From Sinorhizobium arboris LMG 14919 (GTDB lineage Bacteria > Pseudomonadota > Alphaproteobacteria > Rhizobiales > Rhizobiaceae), in the NCBI RefSeq assembly GCF_000427465.1, contig NZ_KE386497.1:66162-130161 (forward strand): a stretch of DNA of 64,000 bases, written 5' to 3'. Position 1 is the stretch's first letter; each line of letters starts with the position of its first letter. Under the pieces are notes generated by a model. It had not been told where the DNA came from. It saw only the letters and a list, made by a program, of their open reading frames with translations, and did no database searches. Shown in pieces: positions 10,058 through 20,367 of this stretch. A program made the position numbers and the translations under genes.

Positions 10058-10504
10058 TTATTCCTGGATGGCAGCCGCGATAGCGGCATGAAGGCGCTCC
10101 ACTGCCTTTTTCGGCAGCTTGCCGGCCTTCACCTTTTCGACATTGGCAGGTGCATCGCCCACAATCACAACGCCGACCATGCCCATGCCCACATGCGGCG
10201 CGCATTTGACGGCGTAAAGGCCGGGGACATCGAACGTGACCTTATAAGTCTCGTTCGGCTTGCTTTTGAAAGGGCTGGCGCCGTCTGGGATCATGCCCTT
10301 GATCGTCTCGACGTTATGCCCCTTGTCATTTGGGATAAAGGTAACGCTGTCGCCGGGCTTCACCTTGACGAATGCCGGCTCAAACACCATCGGGCCCTCG
10401 ATGCCCTTGTTGAGCATGTGAACCTCGAACTCGGCTGCGTTTGCGGTGCTGGCAAAAACGGCAAGGGTGGCGGCAGCGACAGCGGCTTTCGCAAATGTGC
10501 CCAC
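10058..10504 (-). CDS. azu: Pseudoazurin, periplasmic type I copper protein
   Basis: This 148-residue protein has an N-terminal signal peptide ([26 protein letters not shown]). The cupredoxin domain has the blue-copper ligands: His in [10 protein letters not shown], and Cys, His and Met in [17 protein letters not shown]. Pseudoazurins carry electrons in the periplasm, often to denitrification enzymes. No nirK is present in this window. A perfect FixK box lies about 75 bases upstream, so it should be induced under micro-oxic conditions. Confidence 0.92.
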   Translation of the reverse strand: MGTFAKAAVAAATLAVFASTANAAEFEVHMLNKGIEGPMVFEPAFVKVKPGDSVTFIPNDKGHNVETIKGMIPDGASPFKSKPNETYKVTFDVPGLYAVKCAPHVGMGMVGVVIVGDAPANVEKVKAGKLPKKAVERLHAAIAAAIQE

Positions 10505-10578
10505 GGAAATTCTCCTTTGGTTTCAGAGCCGGCTTGGCTCGCGATGCAAGGAGGTACAGTAGAGACGACGCGGTCACT

Positions 10579-10592
10579 TTGATCCTTATCAA
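10579..10592 (-). promoter_or_regulatory. FixK/FNR-type box for azu
   Basis: TTGAT-CCTT-ATCAA is a perfect dyad about 75 bases upstream of the pseudoazurin start. It is identical in both half sites to the box upstream of fixN. Confidence 0.8.
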
Positions 10593-10809
10593 ACAATCGG
10601 GTGAAGCCCGCGTTTTTGAATGCGGTATTTGGAGGATGGTCGTCCCCACCTAGCCAACTGTCATTGAACTAACTCGCGCAGATCGCAGACGTGAGGTTTT
10701 GTCACAGGCCCTCAGTTCCAGCTCGTCGATTCGCCAATAGTCGTTGCTAGCCACCGTGAAGAATGGCGGCTCGCCCGCGACGAAACGGGAGCAGCCTTTC
10801 TGCGTGTCT

Positions 10810-10823
10810 TTGACATTGCTCAA
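10810..10823 (+). promoter_or_regulatory. FixK-like box for hemN
   Basis: TTGAC-ATTG-CTCAA differs from the TTGAY-N4-RTCAA consensus at one position. It lies about 70 bases upstream of the hemN ATG at 10892, a suitable spacing for activation of this oxygen-independent haem gene. Confidence 0.6.
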
Positions 10824-10891
10824 AGAGTGGCGGCCGATGCCTCTCTAGGATGGCAGCCGAACGGTGCCTTCCTGGAACCACAAGGACGCCC

Positions 10892-12244
10892 ATGCAACCA
10901 GATCTTCTCGCAAAATACCGCGAGGCAATGCTGCCCCGCTATACAAGCTATCCGACGGCTCCCCACTTTTCGTCCGCGATCAGTGCCGACACCTACGGCG
11001 ACTGGCTCGAATCCCTTTCTGCGGAGAAGCCAGTATCGCTCTATCTGCATATCCCGTTCTGCAGATCGATGTGCTGGTATTGCGGCTGTCATACAACGAT
11101 AACCAAGCGCGACGAACCGATCCTCGACTACTTGGCAGCGCTGCGTGAGGAGGTGTGCCTGGTCTCTGCGGCGGCGAAGAAACGGCTCAGCGTCGATCAC
11201 GTGCATTTTGGAGGGGGGACGCCGACAATCATCCGGCCACGGAAATTTCTGGAGCTCTTCCAACTTCTACGTGACCGTTTCGACTTCGCGATTGCCGCGG
11301 AGATCGCCGTGGAAATCGACCCGCGTACGCTCCAAGAGGAGATGGTGATAGCTCTTGGCGAAGCAGGCGTGAACCGCGCCAGCCTCGGCGTTCAGAGCCT
11401 CGATCCGCTCGTGCAGAAGGCCATCAATCGGATCCAAACTGAGGAACGGACGGCGGAGGCCGTTGCAAAGCTGCGGGCGGCGGGCGTCGGCAGCATCAAC
11501 TTGGATCTCATCTACGGCCTGCCGCACCAGACGGTACAATCTTGTGTCGAGACGGCCGAAGCGGCTATCACCATGGGCCCCAACCGCTTCGCCGTCTTTG
11601 GCTACGGACATGTCCCATTCTTTAAGAAACACCAGAAGCTGATTGACGAGGCCGCACTTGCCGATGCGGAAGGCCGTATCGCGCAGGCGGAGGCAATCGC
11701 CGAAACCCTAATGGCGGCAGGCTACCGCCGCATCGGCTTCGATCACTTCGCCAAAGCGGATGACAGCCTCGCCGTCGCTCAGGCCACAGGGAAATTGCAT
11801 CGCAGTTTCCAGGGCTACACGACCGATGCCTGTGAAGCTCTGATAGGCTTTGGTGCATCGGCGATCGGCCGGACGTCGGAGGGCTATGTTCAAAACGAGG
11901 TGGCGCCCCGCCTCTATGCACAAACGGTTGCACGCGGCCATCTCGCCACAGTGAAAGGTTATCGTTTGACGGAGGAGGACCGGCTGCGGGCAGCCATCAT
12001 TGAGCGGCTGATGTGCGACTTTTCCGCCGACGTTTCGGCTATTGCCGCCGCGCACGGTTTCGAATCCGGCATTGTGCTTGATGACAATGAGAGCCTCGCC
12101 ATGCTCGAGAGGGATGGCGTCCTACAACGCGAGGGCGGCGTGATCCGCCTTCGTGAGGAACGACATTTCCTGATCCGCGCCGTGGCGGCAGCCTTCGACG
12201 CCTATCTGGAGCAGACGCGTCGCGTGCATAGCAGGGTGGCGTGA
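10892..12244 (+). CDS. hemN: HemN, oxygen-independent coproporphyrinogen III oxidase
   Basis: This 450-residue radical SAM enzyme carries the [4Fe-4S] motif CRSMCWYCGC, including the fourth cysteine (CxxxCxxCxC) seen in genuine HemN. It also has FGGGTPTI and the conserved HxPFC region, and performs the decarboxylation of coproporphyrinogen III without oxygen. The ATG at 10892 (MQPDLLAKY) has an AAGGA ribosome binding site, and the longer frame from 10850 is less likely. It is convergent with a second hemN-like gene that starts at 13789. Confidence 0.92.
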   Translation: MQPDLLAKYREAMLPRYTSYPTAPHFSSAISADTYGDWLESLSAEKPVSLYLHIPFCRSMCWYCGCHTTITKRDEPILDYLAALREEVCLVSAAAKKRLSVDHVHFGGGTPTIIRPRKFLELFQLLRDRFDFAIAAEIAVEIDPRTLQEEMVIALGEAGVNRASLGVQSLDPLVQKAINRIQTEERTAEAVAKLRAAGVGSINLDLIYGLPHQTVQSCVETAEAAITMGPNRFAVFGYGHVPFFKKHQKLIDEAALADAEGRIAQAEAIAETLMAAGYRRIGFDHFAKADDSLAVAQATGKLHRSFQGYTTDACEALIGFGASAIGRTSEGYVQNEVAPRLYAQTVARGHLATVKGYRLTEEDRLRAAIIERLMCDFSADVSAIAAAHGFESGIVLDDNESLAMLERDGVLQREGGVIRLREERHFLIRAVAAAFDAYLEQTRRVHSRVA

Positions 12245-12433
12245 GGCCGCCTCTCGCCTCTGGGGGTCTCGCTTCCGCGGAGCGCTCCAGTGCGGGTCGA
12301 TGCCGACCCCGTTCGCTCGGCCAAACACGGGCGGAATGCGGTCGAGGCAGCGCTTTGGCGCCCGTGTGGGCAGCGTGTACCTGAAGTCAGGGCCTTGCGC
12401 ATCAAAGGTTCCGCTCTCGCTTCCCTGGTTGTG

Positions 12434-13789
12434 CTAGCCAAGGCGAGCGGCGAGATAAGCATCAAATGCGGCAGCAACAGCGCGGAGTATGAAGCGGTGC
12501 TCTTGCCTCACGCGAACAATACCTTTTTCGATGTCTACTATCTCGTCACTGGCCAGTATCGCCAAGCGTTCAGCTGAATCGAGGATCGGAATAGGGTCAA
12601 ATCCGTGGGCGGCGCAGATTGCCGGCACGTCCGCCTCCAAATCGCACATGAGCCGCTCGATGACCGCGGCTCGTACGCGGTCTTCGTCGGTGAGACGATG
12701 GCCCTTTGACGTCGCGAGGTGGCCAACTCCGATCTGTCGAGTGTAGGAGCCGGTTGCAACCTCGTTCTGGACGTAGCCGTCGCCGAGACGGCCGATGGCG
12801 GAGGCGCCGAAGCCGATCAGCGTTTTACAGGTGTCGGCCGAGTAACCCAAGGAGTTACGCCGCAGGCGCCCGGCTTTCTGCGCCACCGCGAGTTCGTCGT
12901 CCGGTAGGGCGAAATGGTCGAGCCCGATCTCTCGGTAGCCGGCGGCAACCAGCGTCTTGGCCACGGCCGCAGCCTGTTCGGCACGAGCAGCGATGTCCGG
13001 CAGTGCTGGCTCTTCGATACGGCGCTGATTTCTTTTGAACGAAGGAATGTGCGCGTAACCAAAAACCGCAAGCCGATCAGGGCGCATGGCCACCGCCGTC
13101 GACGCGGTCTCAACGCACGACTCCACCGTCTGATGAGTGAGACCGTACATGAGGTCGAAGTTGACGCGACTTGTTCCATGCTGGCGCAGATTTTCGAGGG
13201 CAGCCGCGATCTGCGCCTCAGTCTGAACCCGGTTGACCGCTACTTGAACAACAGGATCGAAGCTCTGCACGCCAAGACTCGCGCGGGTCACACCGGCTTT
13301 TCCCAAGGCTTCGGCCATCTCCATCGTGAATGTGCGCGGGTCGATCTCAACCGCTACCGTAGCGGTTTTCGTGAATGCGAAGCGGCGACGCAGGACTTCT
13401 ATCAGCGCGAGGAACTCCGCTGGCCCGATAAGGTTCGGCGTTCCGCCGCCAAAATGCACGTCACTCACGAGCAACGCTTGGGGAGCTTGCTCTGCGACCA
13501 AACGGATCTCCTCACGCAGCACCGCTAAGTAATTGAGGACCGGCGCCTCCCGGCGAGTGCTGGTGGTAGGGAAGCCGCAGTACCAACAGATCGAGCGGCA
13601 GAACGGCACGTGGAGATAGAGCGACACCGACTCGTTGGTCGGCAAGCTCCTCAGCCAGTTCTCACAAGCCTTGACGCCCACCGATGCGGAGAATTCCGGT
13701 ACCGTCGGGTAAATGGTGTACCAAGGCAGGCGGGCGTCGCAATACTTTTCCAGGATTGGAGTCTGCAAAGGCTGGTGTCCCATGCTCAC
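12434..13789 (-). CDS. HemN-like radical SAM protein lacking the fourth motif cysteine
   Basis: This 451-residue paralogue of the neighbouring hemN is similar over its full length (IEVDPRT, GASAIGR and similar blocks are shared). Its radical SAM motif is CRSICWYCGF: the CxxxCxxC cluster is intact, but the following cysteine of HemN is phenylalanine, as in HemW-type proteins. It may therefore be a haem chaperone, a diverged oxidase or another radical SAM enzyme. A weak FixK-like box lies about 40 bases upstream. The pair probably arose by duplication and inversion. Confidence 0.8.
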   Translation of the reverse strand: MSMGHQPLQTPILEKYCDARLPWYTIYPTVPEFSASVGVKACENWLRSLPTNESVSLYLHVPFCRSICWYCGFPTTSTRREAPVLNYLAVLREEIRLVAEQAPQALLVSDVHFGGGTPNLIGPAEFLALIEVLRRRFAFTKTATVAVEIDPRTFTMEMAEALGKAGVTRASLGVQSFDPVVQVAVNRVQTEAQIAAALENLRQHGTSRVNFDLMYGLTHQTVESCVETASTAVAMRPDRLAVFGYAHIPSFKRNQRRIEEPALPDIAARAEQAAAVAKTLVAAGYREIGLDHFALPDDELAVAQKAGRLRRNSLGYSADTCKTLIGFGASAIGRLGDGYVQNEVATGSYTRQIGVGHLATSKGHRLTDEDRVRAAVIERLMCDLEADVPAICAAHGFDPIPILDSAERLAILASDEIVDIEKGIVRVRQEHRFILRAVAAAFDAYLAARLG

Positions 13790-13827
13790 ATCAGCATCAC
13801 ACTAGCGGGCGCGCTTTCCTCTTGTCT

Positions 13828-13841
13828 TTGCGCTATGTCAA
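13828..13841 (-). promoter_or_regulatory. Weak FixK-like box upstream of the hemN paralogue
   Basis: On the minus strand the site reads TTGAC-ATAG-CGCAA, with a good left half and 3 of 5 in the right half. It is close to the start codon, so the function is uncertain. Confidence 0.35.
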
Positions 13842-14011
13842 TCGGTCCGGTATTAGTCGCAAATCCAGGCGCTTGTGCGGAAATCAAAGTGCGATTTCTG
13901 CGTTACGCTAGTGCGGACATTCTAATATTGCCGCAACCGTCTCATACTCCTGCAGACAAGAAATCCAAAAGAAAACAAGTGCAGTGCGGGGGGTGGGCTT
14001 TGCCTATGACC

Positions 14012-14551
14012 CTACTCGGCAAATGCAAAATACCGGCCGCCACGATAAACCAATGAACCTCCGTTCCCGATGCAAATGCCGACCACGCGGCCGAGCACAA
14101 TCACATGGCTGTGCCTTTCTATAGCCTCCTCAAGCTCGCAGTCGATGGCCGCCGCCGCATCCTGAAGGACGGGCGCCCCGCTGATGAGTTGAGTCCACTT
14201 GGCACCGCGGTAACGTTCCGCGCCCGTCAACCCGCCTAGGCCGGCGAATTGGCTCGCGAGTAACTCGTGAGCATGGCCCAGGATGTTCACGCAAAAATGG
14301 CCGAATCGCGCAACGGCAGGCCACGTTGAGGAAGTCCGATTGAGAGAAACGAGCATGCACGGAGGCTCGATAGAGAGGGCCGTCGCCGACGTAACGGTTG
14401 CTCCGGTACGTTCCTCGCCCTGCCCTGTGGTGATGACGCTGACGCCACCGCTCATTCTGCGCAAAGCACATTTCAGGCCGTCCGCGTTCACCGGAAGGTC
14501 TGCGCCATCGCTGTTCATTACGTCTGTGTGCACGTAAGGCTGGTCCGGCAT
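14012..14551 (-). CDS. Flavin reductase-like FMN-binding protein
   Basis: This 179-residue protein belongs to the flavin reductase-like (HpaC/split-barrel) family: LKCALRRMSGGVSVITTGQ, TGATVTSATALSIEPPCMLV and FCVNILGHAHELLASQFAG are typical blocks. Such enzymes supply reduced FMN or FAD to two-component monooxygenases. The ATG at 14551 (MPDQPYVHT) has a GGGAG ribosome binding site, and the open frame upstream to 14911 looks non-coding. A luciferase-like monooxygenase that could use reduced flavin is encoded at 43.5 kb; the pairing is inference. Confidence 0.8.
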   Translation of the reverse strand: MPDQPYVHTDVMNSDGADLPVNADGLKCALRRMSGGVSVITTGQGEERTGATVTSATALSIEPPCMLVSLNRTSSTWPAVARFGHFCVNILGHAHELLASQFAGLGGLTGAERYRGAKWTQLISGAPVLQDAAAAIDCELEEAIERHSHVIVLGRVVGICIGNGGSLVYRGGRYFAFAE

Positions 14552-15278
14552 CCGATCACTCCCTTCGTTTAGGAACTTCCCCATACTCGCATCATCCAAC
14601 AGCTCAAGCAGCACAGGCGCGTTCGCACTTATCGCCGGCTGCCCCATGTCGTCGTCGAGCCGCCTCATCAACCAGCTGAACGAAACAGCCGCACACGAAA
14701 GCTGCTGTTGGCGTTTATGCAGCATTCGGCGACATTCGAGAAATCGGTTGTTTGTATGGCAACCATCGGCGCTGTGGATGCACCAAGCCCTGCGCCAGGT
14801 TGTCGTAACCATAGCAGATCTTGATGACGCCATCGCCAAGAGGGCCTTTGTGAAACCGCGTTTGGATCTTGTGCGAGATCGCGAGACCGGCAGCGGCCCT
14901 TGCAATTGCATAACAGCGTCGGCGTGCCGACTCGTGCAACTTCGGCTTTAAGTCCCTAGGGTGTTGGCGTGACTGGCTATGAGTCCCGGTCTGCGTGGGC
15001 TGGCGGCGGCAATGGATGGGGTACTCTTCCAGGGAAATCGCACCCGAGGCAGTTGCATCAGTTCTAAGGTGTGCTTCAGTCGCCTCATCATATTCATTGG
15101 CAGTCCATCATCGATTAATTGCACCAGTCTCAGTGCCATCTGACACCTCAAGCACACGGAAGCGCGCCCCGTTGAAGAACGCGCGAGAGTTTCAGATGGA
15201 CCGGCCGATTAATTTCCTTGCTGCGGCGGTGCCGGTCTGACGTTAGAGAGCACCTTGCCTCCACACCGAGGAGGGCGA
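14552..15278. other. Intergenic region, no gene recognised
   Basis: About 730 bases between the flavin reductase and the XRE regulator. Short minus-strand frames occur, but none has a recognisable domain, and I found no convincing promoter or repeat. Confidence 0.4.
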
Positions 15279-15761
15279 TTATATATCACCACTCGTGCTC
15301 GCCAGAGACTTTAGCAGCATTACGATTCGGCAGCGTACATCATGGTCGCCCACGCGTGAAAAGGCTCTGATGAGATCGATCCCTTCCTCACTTGCAGCGA
15401 ATTCAATCACTTCGGGCGGGATATTAACCTGGATCTCGGCGGACTGCCCGACCGATTGGACTTCGTCAGGATTACCTTCAAAGAAGTAGGAAGGCTGCAC
15501 TTTCAGAGCCTTCGAAATCTGCTGGAGCCGGCCAGCGCCGACGCGGTTCACGCCCTTTTCATATTTTTGGACCTGTTGAAACGTCACCCCGATGGCTTCG
15601 CCGAGAGTCGCCTGCGACATGTTCTGCCATACACGCCGCTGGCGAATTCGCCGGCCGACATGGGCATCCACAGAGTTTGGCTTACCTCTATTTCTTTTAG
15701 AGTTAACACTCAACACAATCGTCTCCTCAGTCCGGGATCTTATTTGCTCTTCGGAAGCCAT
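15279..15761 (-). CDS. XRE-family helix-turn-helix transcription regulator
   Basis: A Cro/CI-type helix-turn-helix (HVGRRIRQRR then MSQATLGEAIGVTFQQVQKY, EKGVNRVGAGRLQQISKAL) lies in the middle of the protein and is followed by an alpha-helical tail. The layout is that of the small rhizobial regulators related to PraR. The frame is open to 15800 with an alternative start there. I prefer the ATG at 15761 because a FixK-like box overlaps the upstream one. The target genes are unknown. Confidence 0.8.
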   Translation of the reverse strand: MASEEQIRSRTEETIVLSVNSKRNRGKPNSVDAHVGRRIRQRRVWQNMSQATLGEAIGVTFQQVQKYEKGVNRVGAGRLQQISKALKVQPSYFFEGNPDEVQSVGQSAEIQVNIPPEVIEFAASEEGIDLIRAFSRVGDHDVRCRIVMLLKSLASTSGDI

Positions 15762-15793
15762 GATATGAGTCCCACATCTGTTGACACACTCCT

Positions 15794-15807
15794 TTGACAT
15801 AGCTCAA
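15794..15807 (-). promoter_or_regulatory. FixK-like box near the XRE regulator
   Basis: TTGAC-ATAG-CTCAA appears on the plus strand, one base from the TTGAY-N4-RTCAA consensus, and nearly the same as the hemN box. It sits 33-46 bases upstream of the chosen start, so it could act as an activator or a repressor site. Confidence 0.35.
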
Positions 15808-16913
15808 CTGAAAGTCAGCAACTCAATTGAGGCATCTGTGCGTCCGCGACGGCTACCCTAAGCACATTTGTATGACGCCTCAACCGGGCACGCGTTAGCG
15901 GGTTAGGTCCGTGAGTAACTCGTAGACCACTGCTAGGTCAAACACTGTCTTTGGCAGCATGTGTCCAGCGTCGCAGGAGCGGCCGCGCTCGAGTGCATCG
16001 CGCCGGTGGCGCCGGCACACTTGAGGCGCAGGCCCGTACCGCCGTTCCACAGGCAATTATCGTGAGTTAGGTCCTGATTGTGATCTTGACGTTACCCCAA
16101 CGAAGAGCGTGAACGAACCCCTCCCGTGCGTGCGTGCATAGTCGCGTTATGCCAGAGAGAAATGAGTATCCCTCCGGTGGTGAGCACTGCTGAGATAGCG
16201 GCAAGTGCTGGAGACGACAAAGCCGTTGCTGAGTGAGCGGCTCGATGTCCACGCACTACGGCTAACGCGGGAACATGGGTGCGGACGCTGGCGCCGAGTG
16301 TGGACCGGGGTCGCCACGTGAAAACGATCCGGGCGAATCGGGGTGCCGAATTAATATCCGCCACTTTGGTAACGGCGCGTAAGTCGACCGAGCTTGCATA
16401 CAGATCAAACGAGAGCATCAGACCTGCTATTCATCGCGGCTTGCATGGAGGCCGCCGGTGTCTGAGAGTTCAACGTATTGGCCAGGACGATAAGGAGCGG
16501 CAGTACCGGGAAAACCATAAAGCCGAGATTGGTCAGCGAAGGCGGTCCGCGTCGAGGAAACCTGCCGCACCCTTCGCGCTCACTCAGTCCACAATGACTA
16601 AGAAGCCCCAGATTGTCCCTCGGCGTCGGCCGCAAGGATAGCGCTGGTCGCAGCACGGCACGGAACATACGTGGGAAATGGCCCGCTTTGCCGGCAGCTG
16701 TCTGGGAATGTGAAGTGAACGGATCAGCGTCTCAAAAGGACGGTAGAGCAAATCTAAGACCGATATGGCGGTGTGCTCGCTGCTTTCATCGTTAACGTGA
16801 CGACCCTCAATCCAAGGGTCGAATGGTCATGTCGGCTGGATAAGCTGGCGGGCCCCGTCGGCGGCGGTGGAAAGGTCGGCCCAGCCGCTACCAGCCGGGC
16901 CTCCACTAGAAGG
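15808..16913. other. Intergenic region, no gene recognised
   Basis: This 1.1 kb stretch has only short overlapping frames on both strands. Two minus-strand frames (16092-16418 and 16405-16668) contain short hydrophobic stretches but no recognisable family and no clear ribosome binding sites. It may be decayed DNA. Confidence 0.4.
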
Positions 16914-18257
16914 TCAGCCTTTCGTTTCCTTGAGCGGCGGTCCGACGATCATGACCGTGGGGTCGGCGGAGAGCAGCCGTTTCGCGACTGCCCGGACGTC
17001 CTCCACAGTGACTGCCTGGATCAGTTGTTTGCGACGTTCGACATAGTTGATGCCACGGTCTTCCAGTTGGATGTCGACCAAAGTGGCGGCGATCGCACTA
17101 GATGAGTTCAGATTGTCGATCGCATAGCCGCCGATGAGCTTTTTCTTCGCCGCCTTGAGCTCGTCTTCGCTGACGCCCTCCTCCGACATTCGCCTGACCT
17201 CGGTGCGGATGAGGGAGAGCGTCTCTGCGGCCCGATCTGGCCGGGTCCCCGTATTGATGACGAGCGCCGAAGCATGATCGTTGTTCACGAGGGTGGTGTG
17301 GATGCCGTAAGCGAGGCCTCGCTTCTCGCGCACCTCATTCCAAAGCCTGGACGTGAACGAGTCTCCGCCGAGGATTTGGTTCATGAGATAGGCTGCGAAG
17401 AATTGCGGGTCTTTGCGGCTGATTCCCGGGTAAGCCAGGCTCAATTGCTCCTGAGGTAAGTCATACGGGACTCGAATTGCCCGCCCTAGCTTAGGCACCA
17501 TGTCCGCAACCGGCGTCAGGGAGGAGGTAGCAGGCAGTCCGCCGAATATATGATCCAGATCGCGCTTGAGGGTGCCGGGATCGATCGCTCCCACCGCGGC
17601 AATGGTCAGATTGCTGCGCGCCAAAATCCGCTTATGAAGCGCCTTCAGATCGGAGGTCTTGACGGCGGCGAGTGTTTGCTCGGTACCCTCGGGCCGCCGC
17701 GAATACGGATGATCGCCATAGATCGCCTTCATCCATGCGACGTGTGCCGCCATTTCGGGATCATTGGCTTCCGCAATGATGCCGGAGACGATTTGGGCGC
17801 GAATGCGGTCCACTGGCGCCTGGTCGAAGCGCGGCTGTTCGATTGCTAACCGAAGAAGTTCGAACGCATCGTCCTTGCGGTCGGCAAGCACTCGAATATA
17901 GCCATGGACGGCATCGCGCCCGGCCTTGAAGAACATCTCGGCGCCAGCATCGTCCAGCCGCTCCTGGAAGGCATCGCTGTCAAGGTCACCGGCCCCTTCC
18001 TCGAACAACCCAGTCATCAGATTCACAAGGCCTTCCTTACCGGACGGATCCTGCGCGCTGCCGCCCCGGAATGCAAAACGAATGGTGATGATCGGTAGCG
18101 AATAATCCGGCACCAACCACGCCTTTATCCCGCTCGATGTCTTGACCTCCTCAATGGCCATGCCCGCGAGAGCTGGCATCGCGGCAAGGCCCACCATTAG
18201 GTATGCCATGACCACTATTAGTATGGCGCCGATTGGCTGTCGGTTGAACATGATCAT
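16914..18257 (-). CDS. M16-family peptidase-like protein without the zinc motif
   Basis: This 447-residue protein has an N-terminal signal or anchor ([14 protein letters not shown] region) and the two-lobe M16 layout, with the C-terminal block [16 protein letters not shown] typical of the family. At the place of the catalytic HxxEH it reads [11 protein letters not shown], so it should be the non-catalytic partner. Its start overlaps the stop of the active M16 gene by 4 bases (ATGA). The length and pairing match y4wB of pNGR234a as I recall it. Together the two probably form a periplasmic processing protease of unknown substrate. Confidence 0.88.
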   Translation of the reverse strand: MIMFNRQPIGAILIVVMAYLMVGLAAMPALAGMAIEEVKTSSGIKAWLVPDYSLPIITIRFAFRGGSAQDPSGKEGLVNLMTGLFEEGAGDLDSDAFQERLDDAGAEMFFKAGRDAVHGYIRVLADRKDDAFELLRLAIEQPRFDQAPVDRIRAQIVSGIIAEANDPEMAAHVAWMKAIYGDHPYSRRPEGTEQTLAAVKTSDLKALHKRILARSNLTIAAVGAIDPGTLKRDLDHIFGGLPATSSLTPVADMVPKLGRAIRVPYDLPQEQLSLAYPGISRKDPQFFAAYLMNQILGGDSFTSRLWNEVREKRGLAYGIHTTLVNNDHASALVINTGTRPDRAAETLSLIRTEVRRMSEEGVSEDELKAAKKKLIGGYAIDNLNSSSAIAATLVDIQLEDRGINYVERRKQLIQAVTVEDVRAVAKRLLSADPTVMIVGPPLKETKG

Positions 18258-19651
18258 CGGCTTTTATCTCCTGCGGCAGCGCTTTTCCGGGGCAGCAGAT
18301 ATGCCGCGACCGACCGGTCCGGGTTAAGGTATTTCCTGGCAACCGCCTGAACCTCTGCCGCCGCTACGGCGCGGATTCTTAACGGCCATTCGTCCACGTC
18401 GTACGCGGTATTACCGGTTGCAAGCGCCGCCCCGTAAATATTGGCCATTCCCAACTGGCTGTCGCGTGCGAAGACCATGGAGCGCACCAAGCGGTTTTTG
18501 GCCTTCTCGAGCTCGACATCGGTAACGCCGTACTCGATGATTTTCCGAACTTCAGCGTCGATCGCGTCCTCCACCGCCTCGATCTTCGCTTCGCCCCGCG
18601 GCGAGCCATAAAGCGTGAAGCTCGACGGATCGAGCGACCTTCCGTTGAAATAGGCGCCGCCCGAGGAGGCTATTCCCTGTTTAACCACCAATTGCTGATA
18701 GATCCGGCTGCGGTTTCCTCCGCCGAGAATCTCCGACAGGATATCGAGCGCTTCCGCTTCGCCCGGCTCGGCCGTTCCATAGGACGTCGTCACCCATGAC
18801 TTTTCGTAGGTCGGCACGGTCACGCGCCGATCAGTGAGTACCACGGTCCGTTTAGTGTTCTGCTCCGGCTCCCGTGGCCTTACCCGCTCCGGAAGGTCTT
18901 GACCGCGCGGCAGGGCGCCGAAAGTCTTGTCAGCTAGCCGCCACACCGTCCCGGCGTCCACGTCGCCAGCCACGACCAAGACGGCGTTGTTCGGGGCATA
19001 GTAGCGATCGTAGAACGCCAGGGCGTCCCCGCAATTAAGCTGTTCCATTTCGTGCATCCAGCCGAGCGTCGGGATGCGGTAAGGATGGTTCTGATACAGG
19101 GTTGCCTGCATCTCCTCCTCCAGAAGCTGCTCCGGATTGTTCTCGACGCGCCAGCGCCGCTCCTCAAGAATGACATCGCGCTCGGGCAAGATCACTGCGT
19201 CGGTGAGTGCGAGATGGCGCATCCGGTCAGCTTCAAATTCCATCATTGTTCCGAGCGCTTCCGGCGTGACGGTCTGATAGTAGGCGGTGTAGTCGGATGA
19301 CGTGAAGGCGTTCTCCTCACCGCCGATCTCCGCGACCTTTGCGCCAAACTCGCCTGGCGGATGCTTCTTCGTGCCCTTGAACATCAGATGCTCCAGGAAA
19401 TGAGCGATGCCGGATTTGCCGGGTGGCTCATCGGCGCTGCCGACCTTGTACCAGACCATCTGCGTGACGATGGGCGCCCGGTGATCGGGTATGACGACCA
19501 CCTCCATGCCGTTGGTCAGCATGAAATTTGCAATCTCGGCTTCGGGACGCGGGACCTCGACCGCCGCCACTTCCGAGGTCATCAGAGGTTGCAACGCGAC
19601 CATACTCAGGGCAAATGCACGTATGCGCGAAACCAGTCGCGCATGGTTCAT
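18254..19651 (-). CDS. M16-family zinc metallopeptidase
   Basis: The active-site motif [13 protein letters not shown] (HxxEH at residues 84-88) and the downstream glutamate region [16 protein letters not shown] identify a catalytic M16 peptidase. From the ATG at 19651 ([10 protein letters not shown]) the protein has 465 residues and a signal peptide of about 30 residues. The frame is open to 19792, giving 512 residues, the length I recall for y4wA of pNGR234a. I prefer the shorter form because it exposes the signal peptide. It is first in a two-gene operon behind a sigma-54 promoter with a NifA site. Confidence 0.88.
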   Translation of the reverse strand: MNHARLVSRIRAFALSMVALQPLMTSEVAAVEVPRPEAEIANFMLTNGMEVVVIPDHRAPIVTQMVWYKVGSADEPPGKSGIAHFLEHLMFKGTKKHPPGEFGAKVAEIGGEENAFTSSDYTAYYQTVTPEALGTMMEFEADRMRHLALTDAVILPERDVILEERRWRVENNPEQLLEEEMQATLYQNHPYRIPTLGWMHEMEQLNCGDALAFYDRYYAPNNAVLVVAGDVDAGTVWRLADKTFGALPRGQDLPERVRPREPEQNTKRTVVLTDRRVTVPTYEKSWVTTSYGTAEPGEAEALDILSEILGGGNRSRIYQQLVVKQGIASSGGAYFNGRSLDPSSFTLYGSPRGEAKIEAVEDAIDAEVRKIIEYGVTDVELEKAKNRLVRSMVFARDSQLGMANIYGAALATGNTAYDVDEWPLRIRAVAAAEVQAVARKYLNPDRSVAAYLLPRKSAAAGDKSR

Positions 19652-19838
19652 CCGCCACCAGGGCAAAAGCGCCTGTGCAGTCTTGGCTCGAACGTTGCTT
19701 CGCGAGTACCGCCTCTTCCTTCGTCTGCACCTGGAACGTGCTGCGGTAAGGTGGCCGGGCGCAGGCCTCTGCATAAAGCATTGTGCTGACATCTAGACAT
19801 TCTCCGCACGATTATCGTCGTTGATAACGCGTCTGCAG

Positions 19839-19854
19839 AGCAACGTGCGTGCCG
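19839..19854 (-). promoter_or_regulatory. Sigma-54 (-24/-12) promoter for the M16 peptidase operon
   Basis: On the minus strand it reads CGGCACG-CACG-TTGCT. The -24 GG and -12 GC are at the correct spacing, and only the first base deviates from TGGCACG-N4-TTGCW. It lies about 190 bases upstream of the preferred start. Confidence 0.7.
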
Positions 19855-19915
19855 AACGAAAAACGGTTTAAATACAGGCTTATCGATCGAACCGGCCATG
19901 TAAGCATCCCGACAT

Positions 19916-19931
19916 TGTCGTAGGTCGGACA
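19916..19931 (-). promoter_or_regulatory. NifA upstream activator sequence for the M16 peptidase operon
   Basis: TGT-CGTAGGTCGG-ACA is an exact TGT-N10-ACA match about 75 bases upstream of the sigma-54 promoter, a usual distance for NifA activation. Confidence 0.7.
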
Positions 19932-20353
19932 ATGGCAGCCAGTTTGAGCTGTTTCACACCTGGTTGCCAAAAGTGGGCCTAGCAGCGACGGGCTCGGCAC
20001 CTAGACTCTCGAGTCAGCTTTCTGGATTGTAGCCGCCATGGCTGCGCTTCCTTTAGAACGGCCAGAAGTCACCCTGGCGGTGGGAGTTTTGACCGCCGCG
20101 GCCTCGGGACTAGTTGAGCATGACCACTAAACGCTTGAGAACCTACTATGCCTCCTGAGGCGAGTGGTACCGCACGCTGGTTTTTCTGCTGCAAAGCTGA
20201 GTCTGCGGGTTTTGCTGACATGTTCATAGTGGAGGTGGAAGACAAGCGCGTCCATGCGTTTTGAAGGCCTGAGTCCTGGCGAGCATTGAGTCATCGCCGA
20301 TCCCACGTGACGCAGCGCGAGACTTCCCTGAGAGGTGCCTTTTTTCTGTTCAA
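19932..20353. other. Intergenic region, no gene recognised
   Basis: About 420 bases between the M16 promoter region and the FixK-like box upstream of the P450. Nothing with coding character was seen on either strand. Confidence 0.4.
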
Positions 20354-20367
20354 ATGATCTGGATCAA
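20354..20367 (+). promoter_or_regulatory. FixK-like box upstream of the P450 gene
   Basis: ATGAT-CTGG-ATCAA has a single mismatch to the FixK/FNR dyad. It is about 260 bases upstream of the P450 start, further than usual, so the long leader or another small transcript would need explaining. Confidence 0.5.

Noticed and set aside
14600..14960. N-terminal extension of the flavin reductase with a sigma-54-like sequence upstream
   Set aside because: The extension has no family similarity, and the CGGCACG-CCGA-CGCTG sequence lacks a proper -12 element and a NifA site.
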